A stretch of 64,000 bases of DNA from Flagellimonas hadalis (lineage in GTDB: Bacteria > Bacteroidota > Bacteroidia > Flavobacteriales > Flavobacteriaceae), in assembly GCF_007785775.2 (NCBI RefSeq), contig NZ_VNIK02000015.1, forward strand, positions 1 to 64,000, given 5' to 3'. Both the position numbers and the translations under genes were made by a program. Below are positions 54,856-62,618 of the stretch, one piece after another. Within the stretch, counting starts at the first letter, position 1, and every line of letters starts with the position of its first letter. The notes beneath the pieces were generated by a model. That model searched no databases. It was given only the letters and a program-made list of their open reading frames with translations, and was not told the origin of the DNA.

Positions 54856-55863
54856 GTGGCAAGAAAAACATTTTTTTGTGTTGATGCACATACCTGTGGC
54901 AATCCGGTCAGGGTTGTGGCAGGCGGAGGTCCCAATCTGGTTGGGTCCAATATGAGTGAAAAAAGACAGCATTTCCTAAAGGAATATGACTGGATAAGAA
55001 AAGGGTTGATGTTTGAGCCCCGGGGACATGACATGATGAGCGGGAGCATTCTGTTCCCGCCCCATGAACCCGAAAATGATTTCGCCATCCTTTTTATCGA
55101 GACCTCTGGCTGTTTGCCCATGTGCGGGCACGGGACCATTGGGACTATCACGGTGGCGATTGAAGAAGGATTGATCGCTCCCAAAGTACCTGGAAAAATA
55201 CGGATGGAAGCACCGGCCGGATTGGTGGAGATCGAATACCAACAGACCGGAAAAAAAGTGGATTGGGTGCGTCTGGTCAATGTGAAATCCTATCTGGCCG
55301 CCGAAAACCTGAACGTGGAGTGCCCCGAGTTGGGAGAGATCACTTTTGATGTGGCCTATGGCGGAAATTATTATGCCATTGTGGATCCCCAACAAAATTT
55401 CAAGGGAGTGCACCATTTTTCTGCGGGACAGATCATCCAGTATTCCCAAGTGGTGCGACAAAGGATCAATGAAAAATACCCGGATATGTTCATCCACCCT
55501 GAAAACAGTACCATCAGGGATGTCAGTCACATGCTTTGGACAGGAAATCCGATTGACCCGACCTCATCCGGGAGGAATGCCGTTTTTTACGGGGACAAGG
55601 CCATCGACCGCTCCCCATGTGGCACAGGGACCTCCGCTCGTTTGGCCCAATTGTATGCCAAGGGGAAATTGGGTGTTGGGGAGCCTTTCATCCATGAAAG
55701 TTTTATCGGAAGCAAGTTTGTTGGAAAGGTGGTAAAAGAAACCACATTGGCGGACAAAATGGCCATTGTGCCCAGTATCCAAGGATGGGCCCAGGTCACA
55801 GGATACAACAACATCATCATAGATGATGACGACCCGTACGCACACGGGTTCCAAGTGATTTAA
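54856..55863 (+). CDS. 4-hydroxyproline 2-epimerase (proline racemase family)
   Basis: 335 aa starting at GTG 54856; MARKTFFCVDAHTCGNPVRV is the expected N-terminus and no ATG fits. Converts trans-4-hydroxy-L-proline to cis-4-hydroxy-D-proline. Both catalytic Cys are present: Cys90 in PMCGHGTIG and Cys255 in DRSPCGTGTSA. The Cys/Cys pair argues for epimerase and against trans-3-hydroxyproline dehydratase, in which one is Ser or Thr. Cytoplasmic. First committed step of the pathway; gap of 47 bp to the dehydrogenase, 11 bp to the next gene. Confidence 0.93.
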   Translation: MARKTFFCVDAHTCGNPVRVVAGGGPNLVGSNMSEKRQHFLKEYDWIRKGLMFEPRGHDMMSGSILFPPHEPENDFAILFIETSGCLPMCGHGTIGTITVAIEEGLIAPKVPGKIRMEAPAGLVEIEYQQTGKKVDWVRLVNVKSYLAAENLNVECPELGEITFDVAYGGNYYAIVDPQQNFKGVHHFSAGQIIQYSQVVRQRINEKYPDMFIHPENSTIRDVSHMLWTGNPIDPTSSGRNAVFYGDKAIDRSPCGTGTSARLAQLYAKGKLGVGEPFIHESFIGSKFVGKVVKETTLADKMAIVPSIQGWAQVTGYNNIIIDDDDPYAHGFQVI

Positions 55864-55874
55864 ATCGTTCCAAA

Positions 55875-57119
55875 ATGAAGAAAGTGATTGTTGTGGGGGG
55901 AGGCATCTCCGGACTTTTTAGTGCCTATTATTTGGTAAAGGAAGGGTATGAGGTAACGGTATTGGACCAGACCGATATGACCAGTGGGGCCTCTTACATC
56001 AATGCAGGATACATCACCCCGAGCCACTTTATACCCTTGGCCGCCCCAGGCATCATCACCCAAGGCCTCAAATGGATGCTGGACAGTTCCAGTCCGTTCT
56101 ACATCAAGCCCAGATGGGATGTGGAATTCTTCAAATGGACCTTGCTCTTCAAGAAATCGGCCACCCATTCCAAAGTAAAAAAAGCAATGCCTGTGCTCAT
56201 GGAACTCAACCTGAAGAGTAGGGATTTGTACGAAGAAATGCTGTCCGCCCAGCATTTTGACTTCCATTACGAAAGAAAAGGGGTACTGATGGCCTATTGT
56301 TCGGACAAGGCCGAAGAGGAGGAACACGAAGTGGCCGAACAGGCCATAAAAAAAGGTCTGGATGTTTCGGTGCTTACCAAAGAAGCACTGCACGAAATCC
56401 AACCAGTTTTTTCAGACAAGGTAAAGGGAGCGGTACACTATAAATGTGACGCCCATATGACCCCACACCATTTCATGCAGCAACTAAAGGATTGGTTGCA
56501 GTTGCAGGGAGTACGGTTCAGAATGGGGCAAAGGGTAGAAGATGTCATTGTTGAGGGCAAAAAAATAGTGGCCATGAAAACCCACAATACGGTTTTTGAG
56601 GCCGATGGATTTGTTCTGGCCTGTGGAAGCTGGACCTCAAAACTGGCATCCACTTTGGGATTGAATGTTCCTATCCAAGGCGGGAAGGGGTATAGCATGG
56701 ATGTGGAGCGCCCCACCGGCATTACATTACCGACCATATTGGTGGATGCCCGAATGGCAATCACCCCAATGGACGGCTTTACACGTTTTGCCGGGACGAT
56801 GGAATTCTCCGGCAACAACGATACCATCCAAAAAGAACGGGTCGAGGCCTTGGCAAAGGCGGTAAAAACACATTATCAAAATGTTGAGATACTGCAAGCA
56901 GAAAAGGATAGGGCGACTTCAGGATTGAGACCGGTATCCCCGGATGGATTGCCATATATTGGAAAAACCTCCAAGTATAATAATCTTGTCATCGCATCGG
57001 GACATGCCATGATGGGATGGAGCCTTGGCCCCATAACCGGCAAGTTGGTGGCACAAGAGGTGGCAAATACAAAACCCTTGATCGACCTTTCTCCACTTTC
57101 CCCCGATCGGTTCCATTGA
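55875..57119 (+). CDS. FAD-dependent D-amino-acid oxidoreductase, probable cis-4-hydroxy-D-proline dehydrogenase/oxidase
   Basis: 414 aa. DAO-type flavoprotein: VIVVGGGISGLFSAYYLVKE (Rossmann GxGxxG at the N-terminus), TSGLRPVSPDGLPYIGKTSK, and HAMMGWSLGPITGKLVAQEV near the C-terminus. No signal peptide. In hydroxyproline catabolism the equivalent enzyme makes 1-pyrroline-4-hydroxy-2-carboxylate, the substrate of the DapA-like lyase here. Electron acceptor (quinone or oxygen) cannot be told. Closes a complete four-enzyme operon. Confidence 0.9.
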   Translation: MKKVIVVGGGISGLFSAYYLVKEGYEVTVLDQTDMTSGASYINAGYITPSHFIPLAAPGIITQGLKWMLDSSSPFYIKPRWDVEFFKWTLLFKKSATHSKVKKAMPVLMELNLKSRDLYEEMLSAQHFDFHYERKGVLMAYCSDKAEEEEHEVAEQAIKKGLDVSVLTKEALHEIQPVFSDKVKGAVHYKCDAHMTPHHFMQQLKDWLQLQGVRFRMGQRVEDVIVEGKKIVAMKTHNTVFEADGFVLACGSWTSKLASTLGLNVPIQGGKGYSMDVERPTGITLPTILVDARMAITPMDGFTRFAGTMEFSGNNDTIQKERVEALAKAVKTHYQNVEILQAEKDRATSGLRPVSPDGLPYIGKTSKYNNLVIASGHAMMGWSLGPITGKLVAQEVANTKPLIDLSPLSPDRFH

Positions 57120-57172
57120 CCAATAGGTACTGTTCAATTCTCACCTTTTTTCACGCTCAAAGAAGCATTTAG

Positions 57173-57200
57173 GGTAATATAGTATCAGTATAAGGTAATA
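57173..57200 (+). promoter_or_regulatory. Tandem direct-repeat operator, site 4 (S9 peptidase/GH127)
   Basis: GGTAATATAGTAT, 8 bp, GGTAATA; half-sites 21 bp apart, identical in both conserved blocks to site 2. TAGTTTTA starts exactly 57 bp after the first base. Confidence 0.85.
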
Positions 57201-57229
57201 TGAACAGATGGGGAATAAGAGATTATCTC

Positions 57230-57237
57230 TAGTTTTA
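57230..57237 (+). promoter_or_regulatory. -7 box (TAGTTTTA) five bases before the S9 peptidase ATG
   Basis: TAnnTTTA at the conserved spacing. Its closeness to the ATG at 57243 implies a leaderless message. Confidence 0.55.
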
Positions 57238-57242
57238 ACCTT

Positions 57243-59516
57243 ATGTATACTATGGGATTTTTTGTCAAAAAAATAAGTGTATTTTTTATACTTGTAACTT
57301 CGGGAGCAGCATTTGCCCAAGGAACTTTAGCGGAATATAAAAAGGCAATTGCCCTCGATTCCCTCTTTCGTGACAAAGTCATCAATTCGCCTTCCAGTTT
57401 TCATTGGTTGGAAAATGGATTGCTGTGGTATGTGAACAATACTTCTGATGGAAAGGAATACTTATGGGTGGACCCTTCCAGTGAAACGCAACAACCATGT
57501 TTTGACCATACAGCCTTGGCCAAATTATTGTCCGAAACATTTGATAAAGAAATCGATGCGGACCATATCGATATTGCCGATCTGAAGTTTGATGCCGATA
57601 TGGAAGAGATTAAGTTCATTTTTGACAAGAAGAAAATTTCCTACAGTCCAAGCACCAACACGCTGACCATTATTGATGCAAATCCAAGTGATAGGGACCA
57701 AAATAGGGGGTATTGGGGCAGTAAGTTCGATGAAACGACCAACCCGCCCGTGATGTCGCCAGACTCCACCATGACCGCATTTATCAAAAACAGCAACCTG
57801 TACATCAAGAACAATAAGACCGAAGAGGAAACCCGCCTGAGTTATGACGGTGCGCCCGGTTTTTTCTATTCGAGTTACATCAAATGGTCCCCAGATGGCA
57901 AAAAAATCATGGCCTATAAAGTGCGCCCGGGCGATGACCGAAAAATCTATTTTGTGGAATCCAGTCCAGCAGATCAGTTCCAGCCCAAACTGCAATCCAG
58001 GGACTATTTGAAACCAGGGGATGAACTTCCCTTCAAGAGTCCGCAATTGTTCTTGGTGGACTCCAAAAAGCACATCCAAATCCCCACGGACGAATTCAGC
58101 CATCAATTTGGCCTGAACCGAATCGATTGGAGGGAGGACAGCCGCGCCTTTTCCTTTGAATACAACCAACGGGGTCATCAGGCCTACAAAGTGATTGAGG
58201 TGGACGCTTTGACGGGGAACCTGAAAGTTTTGGTGAACGAGACCAGTGACACCTTCATTGACTATAGCAGCAAAAAGTACCGATACGATGTGGCCGATGG
58301 TAAGGAAATTATATGGACTTCAGAACGGGACGGTTGGAACCATATCTACCTTTATGATGGGGTTACCGGACAGTTGAAAAAACAGCTCACCAAAGGTGAG
58401 TGGGTCGTTCGTGAGGTCATCCATGTGGATGAAAAGAACAGGGAAGTCTATTTTGCGGCAAGTGGACTGGACAAAGATCAGGACCCTTACTTCCTGCACT
58501 ACTTCAAAGTTGGTTTTGACGGAAAGAACCTCACCCGGTTCACCAAGGAAAATGCCAACCATGACGTCACCTTTTCCGAGGATTTTGCCTATTATGTGGA
58601 TCAATTCTCCAGAGTGGATGCACCGCCTGTAACGCTTTTGAAATCATCAAAATACGGCAAGACCATCATGCAGTTGCAAAAGGCGGACCATTCCGCTTTG
58701 CTGAAAGAAGGATGGATCGCGCCCGAAGTTTTCACGACAAAGGGCAGGGATGGTATCACCGATATTTGGGGCATCATCATCAGGCCGACATCCTTTGACC
58801 CCAACAAGACCTATCCGGTCATTGAATATATTTACGCTGGACCCCACAGTTCCTTTGTCCCCAAGGATTTCAGGGCCTATTATTGGTCCATGTCCTCCTT
58901 GGCCGAGTTGGGTTTTATTGTGGTGCAGATCGATGGAATGGGCACTTCCAACCGATCCAAGGCCTTTCACGATATATGTTGGCAAAACTTGAAGGATGGC
59001 GGTTTCCCTGATCGGAAGATATGGATCAAGGAAGCCGCAAAAAAATACACTTACATGGATGCGGATAAAGTGGGGATTTTCGGAACTTCGGCCGGGGGTC
59101 AGAATGCGGCCGCAGCCTTGGTCTTCAATTCGGATTTTTATGACGTGGCGGTTTCTTCCTGTGGGTGCCACGACAACAGGATGGACAAAATTTGGTGGAA
59201 CGAACAGTTCATGGGCTATCCCATTGGCCCCCATTACGCAGCCAGTTCCAACGTAGAAAATGCAGATCGGATGGGCGGTAACCTCATGCTCATTTTGGGC
59301 GAGGTGGACGACAACGTAGATCCGGCCAGCACCATGCAGTTTGCCAATGCCCTGATCAAGGCCAACAAGGATTTTGAATTGGTCACCATACCCGGAATGG
59401 GCCATTCCTCCGGAGGGGATTTTGGGGAACGTAAACGCAAGGACTTTTTTGTGAAACACTTGATGGGAGTGGACCCGCCTTCATGGGAAGTCATCTATGG
59501 TAAGAAAACCAATTAA
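57243..59516 (+). CDS. Exported S9-family serine peptidase (DPP IV-like, atypical)
   Basis: 757 aa. Signal peptide ISVFFILVTSGAAFAQ. Beta-propeller (DPPIV-N-type) about 100-490 with YIKWSPDGKKIMAYK and WTSERDGWNHIYLYD. Catalytic domain about 510-750: Ser in VGIFGTSAGGQNAAA, Asp in LILGEVDDNVDP, His in IPGMGHSSGG. Between LSYDGAPGFFYSS and WSPDGK there is no room for the DWVYEEE loop that anchors the substrate N-terminus in true DPP IV, so it may not be a dipeptidyl peptidase. Post-proline-type cleavage of hydroxyproline-rich peptides is a reasonable inference. The next gene follows after 25 bp. Confidence 0.9.
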   Translation: MYTMGFFVKKISVFFILVTSGAAFAQGTLAEYKKAIALDSLFRDKVINSPSSFHWLENGLLWYVNNTSDGKEYLWVDPSSETQQPCFDHTALAKLLSETFDKEIDADHIDIADLKFDADMEEIKFIFDKKKISYSPSTNTLTIIDANPSDRDQNRGYWGSKFDETTNPPVMSPDSTMTAFIKNSNLYIKNNKTEEETRLSYDGAPGFFYSSYIKWSPDGKKIMAYKVRPGDDRKIYFVESSPADQFQPKLQSRDYLKPGDELPFKSPQLFLVDSKKHIQIPTDEFSHQFGLNRIDWREDSRAFSFEYNQRGHQAYKVIEVDALTGNLKVLVNETSDTFIDYSSKKYRYDVADGKEIIWTSERDGWNHIYLYDGVTGQLKKQLTKGEWVVREVIHVDEKNREVYFAASGLDKDQDPYFLHYFKVGFDGKNLTRFTKENANHDVTFSEDFAYYVDQFSRVDAPPVTLLKSSKYGKTIMQLQKADHSALLKEGWIAPEVFTTKGRDGITDIWGIIIRPTSFDPNKTYPVIEYIYAGPHSSFVPKDFRAYYWSMSSLAELGFIVVQIDGMGTSNRSKAFHDICWQNLKDGGFPDRKIWIKEAAKKYTYMDADKVGIFGTSAGGQNAAAALVFNSDFYDVAVSSCGCHDNRMDKIWWNEQFMGYPIGPHYAASSNVENADRMGGNLMLILGEVDDNVDPASTMQFANALIKANKDFELVTIPGMGHSSGGDFGERKRKDFFVKHLMGVDPPSWEVIYGKKTN

Positions 59517-59541
59517 TTTTATAGAGGGAGAAGATTTTATT

Positions 59542-62500
59542 ATGAGACTAACTAAGTTATTCATTTGTGCATTTTTGAGTTATGGAGCTTTGGGCCTGAA
59601 CGGTTTGCAAGCACAGAGCGGCAATCAGATTTTGGATGGAATCGGTGAGACCGCAATGATTTCCAGGTACATTTTTGATGGTGATGCCAAGGATTGGTCG
59701 CGAAACAACTTGCATGGGAGAATTCACGGCCCCAATGTTAGGTTTGCCGAGGATGAAAAGTTCGGTAGGGTACTGGTTTTGCCAGGCGATGGCCAATCTT
59801 ATGTTTCAATTCCAGATGAATCTTTGGAAGGGGAAGAGTCACTGAGCATCACCGCTTGGGTGAATATGCAATCCACAGCATCAGGCCAACGGTTGTTTGA
59901 TTTTGGAAAGGACGACAGAACGCATCTTTTCGTGGCACCATTGGGCACTAAGGAAAAAGAAGGGTTTCAGGCCGTTATCATCAAAGATGATAAAAAAGCA
60001 TACGAGGCAAATTCGCCTGCAACAAAAATGGATACTGACCAATGGGTACATATTGCCGTGGTTCTGGACATTCCTTCAAAATCCATGGTCACATACATCA
60101 ACGGGGAGCAAGTAGGAAAAGCGGAGAACATGGAGATGGAACTGGGGCAATTGTTCACCCATGAAAACCAACTCTACATTGGAAAGTCGATAGCATCCGG
60201 TGTCACCTACCTCAATGCCAAGATCCATGATTTTAGATTGTACCGGACCCCCCTGAGCGAAAAACAGATTGCCAGGATCCGCTACATTGCCCTTCGTGGG
60301 GGAGATGGCGTGGCGCAAAGGGAAAAACCAGAGAACGATCTACCGAAATTCGCCCCCAATACCCCTCAACTGTATAATGCATATCTAACGGCAGTGTCCG
60401 ATGTGGAGGTCGAAACAGAAGTGGGCTTTTTGCCAAGATTGCCCCGCTTTGTCCAAGGTAGGTACCGAAATGGGATCGAAGGTCCAAAAGTAAGGGTGCT
60501 TTGGCCGGCCCCAACCGACAATTCCGATGTTTCAAAACCTGGAAGCTACGTGGTCGCAGGTAAGGTTTCCGGTACGGATTTTCAACCCAAGGCCAGGGTT
60601 ACTGTTAAAGCAAGCAAGGAATCGGGTACGCCAAGCCTCAAATTGGATGTTTTCGGGTTGGACCAAGTGACACTCAACACCGATGCCCATGGTCAACAAA
60701 CAAAATTCATTGAAAATCGTGACAAGTTTATAAACACCTTGGCGCAGACCAACCCGGATAACTTTCTGTACATGTTCCGAAATGCCTTTGGACAACAACA
60801 GCCTGAAGGGGCAAAACCCTTGGGGGTCTGGGACAGCCAGGAAACCAAATTGCGGGGACACGCCACGGGCCACTACCTCACAGCCCTTGCACAGGCGTAT
60901 GCCAGTACAGGTTATGACAAGGAATTGCAGGCCAATTTTGCTGATAAGATGGACTATATGGTGGAAGTACTCTACCAATTGTCCCAAATGTCCGGACAGC
61001 CCACCAAATCTGGCGGGGAGCATGTCGCCGACCCAACGGCGGTTCCACCGGGTCCAGGCAAGTCCACCTATGATTCCGATATTAGTGAAAATGGTATCCG
61101 TACCGATTACTGGAATTGGGGAAAAGGATTCATCAGTGCCTATCCGCCCGATCAGTTCATCATGTTGGAAAAAGGGGCCACGTACGGTACCCAGCCTACC
61201 CAGGTTTGGGCGCCTTACTACACCTTACACAAGATTTTGGCCGGTTTGATGGACATTTATGAGGTCAGCGGAAATACGAAAGCCCTCGAAATTGCCAAGG
61301 GAATGGGCGATTGGGTTTATGCCCGTTTGAGCCAAGTGCCCACAGAGACCTTGATCAGCATGTGGAATACCTACATTGCAGGGGAGTTCGGGGGCATGAA
61401 CGAGGCCATGGCCCGTTTGGACAGGATCACCGATGAACCACGCTACCTGAAGGTGGCCCAATTGTTCGACAACATCAAAATGTTCTTTGGTGATGCAGGA
61501 CATTCCCACGGATTGGCCAAAAATGTGGATTCGTTCCGAGGTTTGCATGCCAATCAGCACATTCCCCAAATTGTGGGGGCACTGGAAATATACCGTGATT
61601 CCGAATCCCCTGAATATTATCAAGTTGCGGATAATTTCTGGTACAAGGCGAAGAACGATTACATGTACAGTATAGGCGGGGTTGCTGGCGCGAGAAACCC
61701 CACCAATGCGGAATGCTTTATCGCCCAACCGGCCTCATTGTACGAAAATGGGTTTTCTGCAGGAGGGCAAAATGAAACTTGTGCGACATACAATATGCTC
61801 AAATTGACCAAAAACCTCTTCCTTTTTGATCAAAGGACAGAGTTGATGGACTATTACGAGCGTGGACTGTACAACCACATCCTTGCCTCCGTGGCCGAGG
61901 ACAGCCCCGCAAACACCTACCACGTGCCATTGAGACCGGGTTCAGTGAAAAGATTTGGGAATGCCGATATGACGGGGTTTACCTGTTGTAACGGTACCGC
62001 TCTGGAGAGCAGCACCAAACTCCAAAATTCCATTTATTTCAAAAGTTTGGAAGAAGATGCCCTGTATGTGAACCTCTATGTGCCCTCCACCTTGAACTGG
62101 GAAGAGAAAAATATTACGGTTCAACAGAAAACAGCTTTCCCGAAAGCGGACCAAACCCAATTGATCATCAAAGGCAAAGGAAAATTTGACCTGAACCTGA
62201 GAGTGCCACAGTGGGCAACCAAAGGTTTTCTTGTAAAAGTGAATGGAAAAGAAGAAAAGGTGGAGGCCCAACCGGGTACTTACCTGACCTTGAGCCGCAA
62301 ATGGAAAGATGGCGACACAGTCGATATCCAAATGCCGTTCCAGTTCCATTTGGACCCTGTGATGGACCAACAGAACATTGCCAGTCTATTTTATGGCCCC
62401 ATCCTATTGGTGGCCCAAGAACCTGAAGCCAGGAACGATTGGCGTAAAGTGACCTTGGATGCCAACGATATTGGCAAGACCATTGAAGGCGACCCTAAAA

Positions 62501-62592
62501 CATTGGAGTTTACCATTGATGGAGTGGTCTTCAAACCGTTCTATGAAACCTATGGGCGTCATTCGGTCTATTTGGATGTTACACTGAAATAA
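59542..62592 (+). CDS. LamG-GH127/GH146-type beta-L-arabinofuranosidase, exported
   Basis: 1016 aa from the ATG at 59542, which begins a signal peptide (LFICAFLSYGALGLNGLQAQ); an earlier in-frame ATG lies inside the S9 gene. LamG-like jelly-roll about 35-240 (MISRYIFDGDAKDWSRNNLH, LSITAWVN, WVHIAVVLD, FRLYRTPLSEKQ). The DUF1680 six-hairpin barrel starts about 375: LRGHATGHYLTALAQAY, WAPYYTLHKILAGLMDIYEV. By analogy with the bifidobacterial enzyme HypBA1, zinc-site residues are Glu745 and Cys747 (NETC) and Cys815-Cys816 (FTCCNGT), the first Cys being the nucleophile; Glu724 may be the acid/base. GH127 versus GH146 cannot be settled by eye. Confidence 0.9.
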   Translation: MRLTKLFICAFLSYGALGLNGLQAQSGNQILDGIGETAMISRYIFDGDAKDWSRNNLHGRIHGPNVRFAEDEKFGRVLVLPGDGQSYVSIPDESLEGEESLSITAWVNMQSTASGQRLFDFGKDDRTHLFVAPLGTKEKEGFQAVIIKDDKKAYEANSPATKMDTDQWVHIAVVLDIPSKSMVTYINGEQVGKAENMEMELGQLFTHENQLYIGKSIASGVTYLNAKIHDFRLYRTPLSEKQIARIRYIALRGGDGVAQREKPENDLPKFAPNTPQLYNAYLTAVSDVEVETEVGFLPRLPRFVQGRYRNGIEGPKVRVLWPAPTDNSDVSKPGSYVVAGKVSGTDFQPKARVTVKASKESGTPSLKLDVFGLDQVTLNTDAHGQQTKFIENRDKFINTLAQTNPDNFLYMFRNAFGQQQPEGAKPLGVWDSQETKLRGHATGHYLTALAQAYASTGYDKELQANFADKMDYMVEVLYQLSQMSGQPTKSGGEHVADPTAVPPGPGKSTYDSDISENGIRTDYWNWGKGFISAYPPDQFIMLEKGATYGTQPTQVWAPYYTLHKILAGLMDIYEVSGNTKALEIAKGMGDWVYARLSQVPTETLISMWNTYIAGEFGGMNEAMARLDRITDEPRYLKVAQLFDNIKMFFGDAGHSHGLAKNVDSFRGLHANQHIPQIVGALEIYRDSESPEYYQVADNFWYKAKNDYMYSIGGVAGARNPTNAECFIAQPASLYENGFSAGGQNETCATYNMLKLTKNLFLFDQRTELMDYYERGLYNHILASVAEDSPANTYHVPLRPGSVKRFGNADMTGFTCCNGTALESSTKLQNSIYFKSLEEDALYVNLYVPSTLNWEEKNITVQQKTAFPKADQTQLIIKGKGKFDLNLRVPQWATKGFLVKVNGKEEKVEAQPGTYLTLSRKWKDGDTVDIQMPFQFHLDPVMDQQNIASLFYGPILLVAQEPEARNDWRKVTLDANDIGKTIEGDPKTLEFTIDGVVFKPFYETYGRHSVYLDVTLK

Positions 62593-62618
62593 ACGGGCTA
62601 AAAACAAAAGAAATAGTT

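Noticed and set aside
54856..55863. Trans-3-hydroxyproline dehydratase or plain proline racemase
   Set aside because: Both catalytic positions are Cys, which argues against the dehydratase; the neighbouring pathway genes favour 4-hydroxyproline 2-epimerase over proline racemase.
58647..59459. 270-codon minus-strand frame
   Set aside because: Antisense to the catalytic domain of the S9 peptidase; no domain.
57243..59516. Canonical dipeptidyl peptidase IV
   Set aside because: The Glu-Glu anchor loop is missing, so only an S9-family assignment is given.
35619..62592. Collagen-utilisation locus
   Set aside because: Hydroxyproline genes and peptidases would fit, but a GH127-type arabinosidase under the shared operator points to arabinosylated hydroxyproline; no collagenase (M9) gene is present in the window. 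Not fully excluded.
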